Program-made: the position numbers and the translations under genes
In this document: positions 9,011 to 17,540 of the stretch, piece by piece
How the letters are laid out: the number at the start of each line of letters is the position of its first letter
Position numbering within the stretch: position 1 is the first letter of the stretch
The notes under the pieces: generated by a model
Seen by the model: the letters and a program-made list of their open reading frames with translations, nothing else
The model's database searches: none
Told to the model about the DNA's origin: nothing
NCBI GenBank assembly: GCA_035293565.1
Contig: DATGMP010000062.1
Span: 7,355 to 71,354 of the forward strand
Direction of reading: 5' to 3'
Source: DATGMP01 sp035293565
GTDB taxonomy: Bacteria; Pseudomonadota; Alphaproteobacteria; BOG-932; Roseiterribacteraceae
DNA: 64,000 nt

Positions 9011-10144
9011 ATGGCTCCCCAACAATCATCCAATTCGCGCTTCACCTATCTGGACGGTATGCGAGGGATCGCAGCCCTTGCCGTCCTGTTCCACCATTTC
9101 ATACTGGGGTTCGAGCCCCAACTGGCCGGCACGATCCTCCATGGCTGCGTCCACGGGTCATTCGCCGTCTGCATCTTTTTTGTGCTGAGCGGCTTCGTCA
9201 TGTCGGCCGCCGCGCAGAGGCCCGAGGCACTGGGACTCCGCTGCTTCAAGCGCTATCTGCGGTTGGGACTTCCCATGCTGGCCGCCGCCTTCGCCGCTTG
9301 GCTGCTTCTGCTCGTCTTTCCGACAGCCAGCCGAAATCTCGCGCCGTTGACCGGTTCGCCTTGGGCAGGCCAATATTCGCGGCCGCAAGTGCCGCTCTGG
9401 TACGTGCCGATCGACAGCTTGGCACGCCCCTTCCTGCGCAGGCAGTCTTATCTCGACACTTCACTCTGGACCATGCAGCCCGAGCTCATCGGCTCGCTCG
9501 CGATTTTCTTCATCTACGCATTTCGGCGCAGCGGCATTCCTTTTCTCGGTGCGGCGCTCCTGACTTTTATCGGATTCGAAATTCCGAATTACTGGTTGAT
9601 CTGCTTCGCCGCTGGAATCGTCTTTTGGGAGGCAAAGCTTTATCGCATCCAAAACGCGTCGGGAGTTGGCCTGATCGCCATAGTGACGGGATGTCTGCTG
9701 AGCGTTGTTTCGGGCCCGCTCCTGGCACGATTGCCGGCCTCCACTGATCCATGGCCTCTCTATATGGTCGCCTCGATCCTGATGATCGGCGGCATTCTGG
9801 TCTCCGACTCACCCAAGCGATGGCTCCAGACCCGCGTTCCCCAATTCCTGGGCCGGATCTCCTTTGGCCTCTATCTCATCCATGTCCCCGTACTGCTGAC
9901 GATATTCGCCGCGCTCTGGGCGAGCTGGCAGCCTTCGGGCTTCGCGATCGCCGGATTCGTTCTCCTGTATGTCGTGACGGCGATCGCTGCTGGATGGGTG
10001 ATGACCAAGCTGGCCGACGAGCCGACGCTCCGCTTGCTGAAGCGGATGCGGATCCGAGGCACCGCGCCGCCCGCGCAGCCGGTCGAGCTCGAGCGGGTGG
10101 CGCCCCGCCCCGCCGCCTCCAAGATCGGCGAGCTGTCGGCCTAA
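9011..10144 (+). CDS. Acyltransferase 3 family membrane protein
   Basis: Integral-membrane O-acyltransferase that would acylate a surface glycan or lipid. The catalytic region is visible at the start: YLDGMRGIAALAVLFHHF, with the R and HH residues typical of the family, followed by FAVCIFFVLSGFVMS. About ten hydrophobic segments follow, and the end is a short cytosolic tail rich in A, P and R. The start is uncertain: ATG 9011 gives 377 residues but has no clear ribosome site, while TTG 8969 in the same frame gives 391 and follows GGGAGGAG at a rather long distance. Its stop overlaps that of the convergent glycosyltransferase, and the three genes here look like an envelope-modification set. 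Confidence 0.85.
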   Translation: MAPQQSSNSRFTYLDGMRGIAALAVLFHHFILGFEPQLAGTILHGCVHGSFAVCIFFVLSGFVMSAAAQRPEALGLRCFKRYLRLGLPMLAAAFAAWLLLLVFPTASRNLAPLTGSPWAGQYSRPQVPLWYVPIDSLARPFLRRQSYLDTSLWTMQPELIGSLAIFFIYAFRRSGIPFLGAALLTFIGFEIPNYWLICFAAGIVFWEAKLYRIQNASGVGLIAIVTGCLLSVVSGPLLARLPASTDPWPLYMVASILMIGGILVSDSPKRWLQTRVPQFLGRISFGLYLIHVPVLLTIFAALWASWQPSGFAIAGFVLLYVVTAIAAGWVMTKLADEPTLRLLKRMRIRGTAPPAQPVELERVAPRPAASKIGELSA

Positions 10145-11133
10145 CCGCCGGTCTGGATCTCGCCGACGATCTCGCGGACCAGATAGAGAGGCCGCGACTT
10201 CGTCTGGATGAACGTGCGGCTGACATACTCGCCCATGATCGCCAACATGAAGATCTGGGCGCCCGACATGAACATGATGATCATGATCAAGCTGGTCCAA
10301 CCGGGAACAGTGGACAGGAACAGCCAGGATATGAGCGAATACACCATGCCAATCCAGGAGAGGCAGAGAAATACGATCCCCGTGTAGACTCCCAAGCGAA
10401 GCGGCTTGCCCGAAAAGGCGGTGATCGCATCCAGCGCGAAATTCATCATCTTGCCGAAGCCGTAATGCGTTTCCCCTGCAAAGCGCGATTGACGGTCATA
10501 CTCGATCGGTACCTGCCGGAAGCCGATCCAGCTCACCATGCCCCGTATGAAGCGATGCGACTCGGGCATGCTGAGCAACGCTTCCAAGACGCGACGATTG
10601 ATCAGGCGAAAGTCGCCCGTATCGGCGGGAATGTGGAAATCGATCAGCCGGTCAAGCAAGCGATAGAAGATCATCGCAGTCAGCTTCTTCGCCCGCGTTT
10701 CTCCGGCGCGCGTCCGGCGCTTGCCATAAACGACCTCGGCGCCCTGATCCATGATCTCCATCATCGAATGCAGCAGCTCCGGCGGATCCTGCAAATCAGC
10801 ATCGAGAATCAGGATGCGCGCTCCAGAGCAGGCTTGCAGACCAGCGGTTAGAGCGGCCTGATGACCGAAATTCCGGGAAAGATCGATGCCGATGATGTGC
10901 CGGTCCGTCCGCGCCAGCTGATCGATAGTCGTCCAGGTCGCGTCGGACGACCCGTCATTGACGAGAACGATCTCATAGGCGTCGCCGACTTCGTGGCGGC
11001 AAACCGCGCTGACGCGTTGATGCAGCTCGTGCAGGTTTCCTTCTTCGTTGTAACACGGGATGGCGACCGAGAGACGGACGCTCCTCGGACCTGAAGCCAC
11101 GCTGCCGAACGGCTCCGGCGACATCAAGTTCAT
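10141..11133 (-). CDS. Glycosyltransferase family 2, DPM1/GtrB-like
   Basis: A 330-residue polyprenyl-phosphate sugar transferase. The GT2 domain shows VAIPCYNEEGNL, VLVNDGSSD and the metal-binding ILDADLQDPPE; the acceptor region has DTGDFRLINRR and GMVSWIGF. Two C-terminal membrane helices (about residues 235-260 and 270-295) fix it in the inner membrane, as in GtrB/ArnC-type enzymes that make undecaprenyl-phosphate sugars. The downstream end of the polytopic gene overlaps its start by 4 bases, so the two form an operon in which the GT2 probably makes the lipid-linked donor and the GT-C-like protein uses it. Confidence 0.92.
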   Translation of the reverse strand: MNLMSPEPFGSVASGPRSVRLSVAIPCYNEEGNLHELHQRVSAVCRHEVGDAYEIVLVNDGSSDATWTTIDQLARTDRHIIGIDLSRNFGHQAALTAGLQACSGARILILDADLQDPPELLHSMMEIMDQGAEVVYGKRRTRAGETRAKKLTAMIFYRLLDRLIDFHIPADTGDFRLINRRVLEALLSMPESHRFIRGMVSWIGFRQVPIEYDRQSRFAGETHYGFGKMMNFALDAITAFSGKPLRLGVYTGIVFLCLSWIGMVYSLISWLFLSTVPGWTSLIMIIMFMSGAQIFMLAIMGEYVSRTFIQTKSRPLYLVREIVGEIQTGG

Positions 11134-12749
11134 GGTTGGGCTACCTGATAGAGATTACCGATCGGCGTCGTCGCGGCGAGCCAACCGCCCGGCGCGACGT
11201 CCGATACGGCCTTTTCGTGCCAAGCCATGAAAAACAAATGAGGATGCGGATTTCCACGCGCTACTTGGATATCGGCCTCCTCACGAATCACCGCGACCAA
11301 TCGGCTTGCGCCATACCGGTCGCAACGATTGGATTCGCCGAACTTCTCGGACAGATCGTAATAGGGCTTGTATTCCGCCTTGACGCGCAGCGGCTGCGCC
11401 GCGGGTTCAGCCCAGAAGCTGGAGAAAAACCGCATGGGGCCCGACAGAGCAGACAACTCCATGATGTGATGCTGGGGCGGCGCATACCGCGCATACATCT
11501 TTTCGAGATCGCCCTTCGCCTCGGTCGCGCAATCGGCGTCGATCACCACGGCGTCTGCGGGCAGCTTATTGATGGCGCTTATCACAGCGTCGATCGGCTG
11601 CTCCAGCTTGTGCCAATATTGACCAATCAGAATCTGCTTTGCGCAAAACATTATGACGATCATTGCGACCAGAAGCGTGCGACCGGGAAAACTACGGATT
11701 CTGACGTCCAGCCCCGCCAGCACCGCGAACACGATCGTAATGGGCAGCCTAACGTCCGCGAACCAGCTCGTTTGCAGCCGGGACGGCATGATCCAATAGA
11801 TGAGGAACAGCATGATGGCCCCCGGCAGCATCGCATGGAGCCTCACGCTCGACCGGAAGGCGAAAAGAATGACGAGCGGTAACGCCGCCACAATGAATGC
11901 CGCATCGGCCCAGGGCGTAGCGCTCATCATGAAGCGCAACAGGTATTGCACTTTGTAATCGATTATATGAGCGTAGTAGTGATAATCGAAAATCTCGCCG
12001 GTTCGCATGGTCGTAAGCAGAGTCAGCGCCGGAACGAATTCCAAATTCCGCGTCACCACGTCGGAATAGCGTGCTCGTTTTTGAAGAATGTCGTCGAGGC
12101 AGATGCCGAACCATAGCACGCCATAGATGCCGAGCGCATACAGGTGTGCGAATAGCAGGACCAGCCCCAGAACGGCGCCGATTACATAACCGAGCACCGG
12201 CCGCGAGCGCAGCAAGCGCACGCGGAGCGCCAGGAAGACGAAAGCGAGCCCTACACCGAATATGTAGTTGAGAAAGCCATAGGCCGTTACGAGATTATAG
12301 ATGAAGAGCCCCGCGACGAAGGAAAACAGGCTCCATCGGCCGGTCAGAATTCGGTTCAGCGTCACGACGCCGATAAGGGTCATGATTTGGCTCGCAGCCA
12401 GAAAGAGCCTGCCGGCAACCTCCGCGCTCATGAACTGCGTAAGTCCGATTCCGATGATGTCGAACGCGACGTTCGGCAGCCAGAGCGGCGCCGCCGTATA
12501 GGCGGGCACCTGTAGACCGTGCAGCAGCATGCCGTTGAGAAGAGCGATTCGCGTAATGTGACCGCCGGCATCCCAGAGGGGCAAATGCTTGGCCCATAAT
12601 GCGGGGAGCGCCAGAAAAACGCTTTCGACGGCCATGAGAATCATGGCCGTCTTCGTCGTCAGAAACTCTCCGGAGAAATCCAAAGTGAAAATGTAAGGCC
12701 TGGAGTGACGTCGCGAGAAAGGGTGCGTCCAATTGGATGTAATCGCCAT
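11130..12749 (-). CDS. Polytopic membrane protein, possible GT-C glycosyltransferase
   Basis: A 539-residue protein with roughly ten membrane segments in its first ~400 residues and a ~140-residue soluble C-terminal domain. The first extracytoplasmic loop contains WDAGGHITRIALLNGM, where an acidic residue sits as in GT-C enzymes that use polyprenyl-phosphate sugars. No exact family is recognised. Coupling (4-base overlap) to the GtrB-like GT2 gene supports a role as the transferase using that enzyme's lipid-linked sugar. The start at 12749 is the first ATG of the frame and lies at the edge of an AT-rich intergenic region. Confidence 0.65.
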   Translation of the reverse strand: MAITSNWTHPFSRRHSRPYIFTLDFSGEFLTTKTAMILMAVESVFLALPALWAKHLPLWDAGGHITRIALLNGMLLHGLQVPAYTAAPLWLPNVAFDIIGIGLTQFMSAEVAGRLFLAASQIMTLIGVVTLNRILTGRWSLFSFVAGLFIYNLVTAYGFLNYIFGVGLAFVFLALRVRLLRSRPVLGYVIGAVLGLVLLFAHLYALGIYGVLWFGICLDDILQKRARYSDVVTRNLEFVPALTLLTTMRTGEIFDYHYYAHIIDYKVQYLLRFMMSATPWADAAFIVAALPLVILFAFRSSVRLHAMLPGAIMLFLIYWIMPSRLQTSWFADVRLPITIVFAVLAGLDVRIRSFPGRTLLVAMIVIMFCAKQILIGQYWHKLEQPIDAVISAINKLPADAVVIDADCATEAKGDLEKMYARYAPPQHHIMELSALSGPMRFFSSFWAEPAAQPLRVKAEYKPYYDLSEKFGESNRCDRYGASRLVAVIREEADIQVARGNPHPHLFFMAWHEKAVSDVAPGGWLAATTPIGNLYQVAQP

Positions 12750-13008
12750 ATTTGACTCTCAACCGGGTGATTACGCCTCTACGAATCGAAGCAAAATCGA
12801 TGCCAATCCAGTCGCGTCAATGCCTTGGAGGCACAACAGTTCCCTGGCGTCGGATAATTGTAAAGTATTTAGTTCAGGTAGATTTCCGGCATATGGGCTT
12901 TCTATACCATAACAACACTAACATACCCGGATTCTTCCCATATATGACTTATGTTTGTCATTCTACGAAATGTTTGTGCTGTAGCGTTACACTACCTTGG
13001 TTTTGAAA
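12750..13008. other. AT-rich intergenic region
   Basis: Noncoding stretch between the divergent membrane-protein gene and a small-protein gene, visibly richer in A and T than its surroundings (runs such as ACCATAACAACACTAAC and CCCATATATGACTTATG). It must hold the promoter of the minus-strand glycosyltransferase operon. A short plus-strand frame at 12752-13006 shows no ribosome site or protein-like composition and is not called. Confidence 0.5.
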
Positions 13009-13033
13009 GGAACGACTATCCCGCCTTTGCGTT
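13009..13033 (+). promoter_or_regulatory. ECF/EcfG-type promoter, GGAAC-N16-CGTT
   Basis: GGAAC at 13009-13013 and CGTT at 13030-13033 are separated by exactly 16 bases, a perfect match to the alphaproteobacterial general-stress (EcfG) and typical ECF consensus. Transcription would start near 13040, leaving a leader of about 45 bases before the small-protein ATG at 13087. Confidence 0.65.
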
Positions 13034-13086
13034 TCCCAGCAGTCCAGCCGCTCGCTGCGCGCAAGCTCCGAGGAATAAAGAAGGAT

Positions 13087-13371
13087 ATGCCGTCGTATCG
13101 CTGCTATTTCGTTGATGGTCGAGAAAGCTACTGGGATACTTGCAAGATCGAAGCCGACACCGTCGAATCGGCGATAAAAGAAGCTTTAAGCGCACTGCCG
13201 AGAAAGCCGCGCTGCACGCGAATCGAAATCTGGGACGAGACGCAGGTGGTCTACCGTCGAGGCAAGGAAGCGGGCGGCCCGTCACCGTCACGGCGCGACC
13301 CGCTCGCGAAGTCGTTCAAGATTCTAGTCGCGCGTTGCTTTGGTCGGCCGGAAATCAGCCAGGGTCATTAG
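13087..13371 (+). CDS. Small hypothetical protein behind an ECF promoter
   Basis: A 94-residue protein of unknown function. It begins MPSYRCYFVDGRESYWDTC and has IEIWDETQVVYRRG in the middle, which recalls the small alphaproteobacterial proteins that start MPxY and end in a strand-rich E(I)W segment. The C-terminal third is basic and low in complexity and may not be ordered. The start is set by AAGAAGGAT directly before ATG 13087. The gene follows a perfect GGAAC-N16-CGTT promoter and converges with the ECF sigma gene, overlapping its 3' end by 17 bases. No domain is recognised with confidence. Confidence 0.6.
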   Translation: MPSYRCYFVDGRESYWDTCKIEADTVESAIKEALSALPRKPRCTRIEIWDETQVVYRRGKEAGGPSPSRRDPLAKSFKILVARCFGRPEISQGH

Positions 13372-13951
13372 GCGCTCTCCAGGAAGGATTGGTCCGCCCG
13401 ATCCATATGGCTCCGTCGGCAGGTGACCAAAGAGCGCGATCACGGTCCGACCGGACTCGACCGACCTGACGCGATCCGCTTTCGAGCAAAAGCCGCAACG
13501 CCGTTCTGGCGCGAAACAACCTCGAACGAACGGTTCCAACCGGAATGCCGAGCAGGGCCGCGGCGTCCTCATAGGCCCTTCCCTCCACAGCAACCAGGAA
13601 CAGGATCTGCTTGTGCTCCCGACTCAGCCGTTGCAGCGCCCGGCGAAGCTCGAGCATCTCGATGTTCGCCTCTTGCCCGCCGGCAACTGCAAAGACGTTT
13701 TCATCGAGCTCGACGGATTTGGGTCGTCGTTTGACCCGGCGCCAATGGCTGATGATGATGTTGCGCAAAATCGTGTTGAGCCACGCCCCCATATTGGTCC
13801 CCGGCTGCCAAGTGTCGATCCTGTCGACCGCCCGCTCCAGGCAATCCTGGACGAGATCGTCAGCAAGGTCGCTATCCTGAACCATGAAGCGGGCATAGCG
13901 CCGCAGTCGGGGGATCTGTGCAACGATCAAGGGGCGAGGATATGTACTCAT
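13355..13951 (-). CDS. ECF-type RNA polymerase sigma factor
   Basis: A 198-residue extracytoplasmic-function sigma factor. Region 2 is at residues ~15-75 (RYARFMVQDSDLADDLVQDCLERA and TWQPGTNMGAWLNTILRN) and region 4 at ~105-155 (LSREHKQILFLVAVEGRAYEDAA, then GIPVGTVRSRLFRAR as the helix-turn-helix). The WQPGTN...LRN..SH.R segment resembles EcfG-type factors, but no nepR or phyR gene adjoins it, so the group is left open. About 40 residues follow region 4, longer than usual. The ATG at 13951 has GGAG upstream. An imperfect 21-base palindrome lies 17 bases upstream of the start. The convergent small gene has a promoter this class of factor would read. Confidence 0.9.
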   Translation of the reverse strand: MSTYPRPLIVAQIPRLRRYARFMVQDSDLADDLVQDCLERAVDRIDTWQPGTNMGAWLNTILRNIIISHWRRVKRRPKSVELDENVFAVAGGQEANIEMLELRRALQRLSREHKQILFLVAVEGRAYEDAAALLGIPVGTVRSRLFRARTALRLLLESGSRQVGRVRSDRDRALWSPADGAIWIGRTNPSWRAPNDPG

Positions 13952-14321
13952 TTTTCTCCAAAACTTGGTAGTTGCGAATCGCGACTACTATGAAGACAAT
14001 TCTGGCGGAAAATATAACGAACATATGACATTTTTGTATCTTACCAATATTTCGATATTCTGTTCTGAAGGGAACCTACGCGGACATATACCGATCCGGG
14101 GCTTGTTGCGCGAGCCGCGTTTCGCCTGGATAAGGTGAGCAGCGAGAGACCGATTCATCATCTGCCGCTCGTCGAACAGGCCCCGATGTTCGTCGGTCAT
14201 GCCGAGCATTCATAGAAAAGCGCCCGCGGCCGATCGAAGGCCGCGGGACCGGCCACGCTCCCCCGCCTATCGTGCAGTCGAACAACTTGGTGCCCTGCCG
14301 ATCGCTCAAGGGAGGTCAAAG
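13952..14321. other. Intergenic region between sigma factor and urcA
   Basis: 370 bases with no convincing gene. Next to the sigma gene is a near-palindrome at 13968-13988. At 14071-14095 the plus strand reads GGAAC-N16-CGAT, one base off the ECF consensus, and could serve urcA with a long leader. Two short minus-strand frames (13988-14209, 14076-14309) lack protein-like composition. Confidence 0.45.
13968..13988. promoter_or_regulatory. Imperfect palindrome upstream of ECF sigma gene
   Basis: The arms GTAGTTGCGA and TCGCGACTAC flank a single central base and match at nine of ten positions. The element sits 17-37 bases upstream of the sigma-factor ATG, where a repressor or autoregulatory site would act. 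The binding protein is unknown. Confidence 0.35.
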
Positions 14322-14669
14322 ATGATAGCGCAGCGCCGTCTTATTGCGGCCGTGACAATTTTCGCACTTGCCGCCGCAGCTCCGGTCGTTGCCGCCGAGC
14401 CGGCGGCGGAGCAGCAGAGCCTTACCGTGAAATATGCCGATCTCGATCTCACCCGAGAGGCAGGCGTGTCCCTGCTAACCGCTCGAATCAAGCATGCGGC
14501 GAATGCGGCTTGCGGCCCGGTGGACTTCCGAAGCCTCCGGGAGGTCGGCCTTTTCAATGCTTGCCGCGACGAAGCCATCAAATCGGCGATGGCCAAGGTC
14601 GAGACGGCGGTTGCCGCCGCGCGTCGCTCGCTCTATGCGGCTTCGGGCGAAGCCAGGAATACGAATTGA
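14322..14669 (+). CDS. UrcA family periplasmic protein
   Basis: A 115-residue exported protein of the UrcA family, found mostly in alphaproteobacteria and of unknown function. A signal peptide covers about residues 1-25 (IAAVTIFALAAAAPVVAAEP). The mature part has the family pattern VKYADLDLTREAGVSLLTARIKHAA, a cysteine pair (ACGPVD and NACRDEAI) likely to form a disulfide, and an alanine-rich tail. The start at 14322 is fixed by GGGAGG upstream. It ends 17 bases before the convergent LytTR regulator gene. Confidence 0.88.
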   Translation: MIAQRRLIAAVTIFALAAAAPVVAAEPAAEQQSLTVKYADLDLTREAGVSLLTARIKHAANAACGPVDFRSLREVGLFNACRDEAIKSAMAKVETAVAAARRSLYAASGEARNTN

Positions 14670-14686
14670 GCGAATCGGCCTTCGGC

Positions 14687-15427
14687 TCAGCGGCCCGCCA
14701 TCGCCCGCGCGTTCGCGAGATACGAGCGACCGATCCGAATTGTCTTGCCGTCACGCAAGTCGGCCAGCCATCCGCCGCCGCCGTCATATTTGAACCCTAC
14801 GATATGCCGCCGGCGCGCGATGGTCGATCGATGCAGGCGGATGAATTCGGCGGGATCCAGCATCCGCTCGAGTTCCCCGATCGTACGATGAAGCAAATAG
14901 GAGCGCGGACCGATATGCAGCCGCATATAGTCGCGCTCGGCTTCGATCAGATCGATGTCGCTCGCCGCAACCCGGATGATCTCGCCCCGGTGAGGCACCC
15001 AGAACTCCTGGGTCCATGGCTTCGCGCCGGACCGCGAGGCGGCCTGCGACCGTATCTGCGAATGCACCCGGGCGACGGCCCGCTCCAGTCGCTCAGGGGC
15101 CACGGGCTTCAACAGGTAATCGATCGCCGAGACGTCGAACGCGGCGACCGCAAACTGATCGAATGCCGTCACGAAGATCACCGCAGGTTTGGGGACGCGC
15201 TCTTCGAGGATTCGTGCCACTTCCAACCCATCGAAACCGGGCATGCCTATATCAAGCAGCAGAAGATCCGGCGCCAGCGTTTCGGTCAATCTGAGCGCAG
15301 CTTTTCCGTCTGCCGCCGTGCCCACCAGGCGGATCGTCGCGATGGCTGCGCACAGAACCTGCAGGCGTTCGATCGCCAACGGCTCGTCGTCGATGATCAG
15401 AGTCCGCAATGCCGGTTGCGCGCTCAT
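14687..15427 (-). CDS. LytTR-family response regulator
   Basis: A 246-residue two-component regulator. The receiver domain (residues ~8-125) has the acidic pair in IIDDEP, phosphoacceptor D59 in LLLLDIGMPG, T/S in VTAF and K107 in YLLKPV. A LytTR DNA-binding domain follows (about 145-240; VPHRGEIIRVAASDIDLIEAERDYMRLH and FIRLHRSTIARRRHI). Such regulators bind short direct repeats upstream of target genes. Its start overlaps the histidine kinase gene by 4 bases, so the pair is co-translated and is a clear cognate LytS-LytR type system. Confidence 0.94.
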   Translation of the reverse strand: MSAQPALRTLIIDDEPLAIERLQVLCAAIATIRLVGTAADGKAALRLTETLAPDLLLLDIGMPGFDGLEVARILEERVPKPAVIFVTAFDQFAVAAFDVSAIDYLLKPVAPERLERAVARVHSQIRSQAASRSGAKPWTQEFWVPHRGEIIRVAASDIDLIEAERDYMRLHIGPRSYLLHRTIGELERMLDPAEFIRLHRSTIARRRHIVGFKYDGGGGWLADLRDGKTIRIGRSYLANARAMAGR

Positions 15428-16551
15428 TGGGCGGCCAGAGCCTCGTGCATCAAAGGGACTCTGATCTCGACCTTAAAGCCCCCCGTCTCTGTCGGACCAT
15501 AGGAGCAGGCTGCCGCGCCATCAAAGCGCGCCGTGAGCCGGTCTCGCACGTTGCGTAGTCCCACCCCTTGCCCAGGCGGAGCTTCACCCACGGCGTTTCC
15601 GTCATCCTCTACCGTGAGGAGCAAATCATGGTCGACGAGCCTCGCGCGGATCACGAGGGTAACCGGCGTCATGCTCCGAGCCACGCCGTGTTTAATCGCG
15701 TTCTCGACGGCCGGCTGGAGGATGAGTCCGGGCACATAGACATTCTCAAGATCGGGCGGAACGTCGATCACGACGGTCAGCCGATCGGGAAATCGCGCCT
15801 CCTCGATATCGAGATAGAGCCGCTGCATGCGAATTTCCTCGCCAAGCAGAACGTCGTCCGCCGGATCGGCCGTCAGGCTCGTGCGGAAGAACGTCGCGAG
15901 ATTCATGATCATCCGCTCCGCCTCCTCGTTGCGGTGACGCAAGATCAGAGTCGATAGCGAGTTGAGCGTGTTGAAGAGGAAATGCGGATTGATCTGGTAG
16001 CGCAGCGCGCGGAGCTGAGCGACCTGCGCCTCTGCCCGATATCGCGCGGCGTTGCGCTCCGCATACCGGACCTTCGCCGCGTATGACAGAGCAATATAAA
16101 GAATCGCCCATGCGACGACGAAGAAATACCAGCTGACCGCCGTCTCGAGGATGATTTCCCACGGCTTTTCGGGATCGGTTTTGATCTCCTGACGATGCTC
16201 CGGCAGCGGATCGACGACATAGAAGGCCGTGAAGTTGAGCGTCGCGTACGCCCCGGCGACTGGAATCGCCGTGAGGAAAGCCGTCGCGATCAGCACCCCC
16301 AGCGATTTGTCCTCCAGGCTGCGTAAGACTAGCAACACGAACAGCGTGAGCGCCATGCCCGACAGGATGACAGCGCCGCGCTTCTCCATCATGAGGAACT
16401 GGTTCGGCTTGCCCTCAATCGCCATGTGCAAGGTGTTGATCAAAAAATAGAATGCCCAAAATCCGACAACGGACATGAGCGCGACGCGCCAGGCGACGCG
16501 CGGCGATTCGCCGGGAGCCGACGGGGCCTGCTCGAAAGCCTCTTTTTTCAT
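15424..16551 (-). CDS. LytS-type sensor histidine kinase (His_kinase family)
   Basis: A 375-residue sensor with four membrane helices (within residues ~20-160) and no large extracellular domain. It is followed by the His_kinase dimerisation segment, whose phosphoacceptor histidine is in RYQINPHFLFNTLNSL, and an HATPase domain with N-box PAVENAIKHG and G-box GVGLRNVRDRL. This is the usual partner of a LytTR regulator, encoded next in the operon. I prefer ATG 16551 (MKKEAFEQ), which has GGGGA upstream, over 16572. The stimulus is not evident. Confidence 0.92.
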   Translation of the reverse strand: MKKEAFEQAPSAPGESPRVAWRVALMSVVGFWAFYFLINTLHMAIEGKPNQFLMMEKRGAVILSGMALTLFVLLVLRSLEDKSLGVLIATAFLTAIPVAGAYATLNFTAFYVVDPLPEHRQEIKTDPEKPWEIILETAVSWYFFVVAWAILYIALSYAAKVRYAERNAARYRAEAQVAQLRALRYQINPHFLFNTLNSLSTLILRHRNEEAERMIMNLATFFRTSLTADPADDVLLGEEIRMQRLYLDIEEARFPDRLTVVIDVPPDLENVYVPGLILQPAVENAIKHGVARSMTPVTLVIRARLVDHDLLLTVEDDGNAVGEAPPGQGVGLRNVRDRLTARFDGAAACSYGPTETGGFKVEIRVPLMHEALAAQ

Positions 16552-16665
16552 GAGTCCCCATTCGGCATCCACATGCCGCCCCGGTCAACCGCCCTTCGTC
16601 GAAATCAACACAGCTTTCGTCGAAAATCGAGCGGTCGGGAAGGCCCCTTGCGGAGCGGCCCGTAA

Positions 16666-17460
16666 TCAGGCGATGCGTCGCAGACCCTCGGCCAGCGTCC
16701 TGGCGCGCTCGAGCGGCGAGAGTCCGGCGGCTTTGAGGCGCTGCGACGGCGCTTCGATCGAAAGGGGTAGGTCGATCGGCAGCGCCGCGAGCAACAGGCC
16801 CAGATCGAATTCGCCGTCGCCGGGCGCGCCGCGCTCATAGACGGCCTCATAGGCCGGCTCGGCGGTACGCACCGCAGGGCCGTCGCTGAGCTGCACATAT
16901 CGAATGCGTTCCTGTGGCAGCGCTGCGACATCGTCCCAATTCCCGCCGCCGCGCTTCACATGGAGAGAGTCGATCGTGAGTCCGACCTCGCAGGAGGCAA
17001 CATGTTCCGCCAGCGCCAAAGCCGCACCCACCGTCCGGATCTCGGAGAGGGGATAGGCTTCCAACCACACCGAGACGCCAAACGGCTTGGCCATCTCCGT
17101 CAGTCGAGCGAGATGGTCGGATCGCCGACCGGGTTCGTCATCCAGCACGACAACGTTGGCCGCGACGGCGCGAAGCGCGGCGCTGATCTCGAGATTGCGC
17201 GCGATATGGTCAAAATTGATCTTCGGCAAAAGCAGGAACGGGTCGACCGCTTGCACGACCAAGCCGGTCGCGTCCAGCGCTGCGACCGCGTCGCGTAGTG
17301 CCGGCCCGCCCGGCCGCATGTCGAACTGTGCGGCGCCGTCAAACGGAACCGGTTCGGCAAAAAGACCGACCGTCCTACATCCGATCTTCGCGGCAACCTC
17401 GATAAAGGCCGCCGGCGGCAGGTCGAAGAGCGAAAGATGGTCGAGGCCAAAATCGCGCAT
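16666..17460 (-). CDS. Sugar phosphate isomerase/epimerase family (AP endonuclease 2-like TIM barrel)
   Basis: A 264-residue TIM-barrel protein. Barrel strands carry likely metal ligands: VVVLDDEPG, VSVWLEAYPLS, GLTIDSLHVKRGGG (aspartate and histidine) and IRYVQLSDGP, then PLSIEAPS near the end, the spacing expected for Xyl isomerase-like/AP endonuclease family 2 enzymes acting on sugars, inositols or related cyclic compounds. ATG 17460 follows GGGAGGGAC; the longer frame to 17565 would run into the P450 gene and is rejected. It is divergent from the P450 gene with 80 bases between starts. Confidence 0.82.
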   Translation of the reverse strand: MRDFGLDHLSLFDLPPAAFIEVAAKIGCRTVGLFAEPVPFDGAAQFDMRPGGPALRDAVAALDATGLVVQAVDPFLLLPKINFDHIARNLEISAALRAVAANVVVLDDEPGRRSDHLARLTEMAKPFGVSVWLEAYPLSEIRTVGAALALAEHVASCEVGLTIDSLHVKRGGGNWDDVAALPQERIRYVQLSDGPAVRTAEPAYEAVYERGAPGDGEFDLGLLLAALPIDLPLSIEAPSQRLKAAGLSPLERARTLAEGLRRIA

Positions 17461-17540
17461 GGCTCTTGTCCCTCCCCGATAAACATTGCGCACAAAATCT
17501 TTTTGCGGTAAACATCGATTTATAAAATGGGGAGGTTCGC

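Noticed and set aside
12752..13006. 84-residue plus-strand frame in the AT-rich region
   Set aside because: It has no ribosome site and its sequence is not protein-like; it ends just as the ECF promoter begins.
17461..17540. Sigma-70 promoter for the P450 in the divergent gap
   Set aside because: TATAAA is present at 17521 but no -35 element lies at an acceptable distance.
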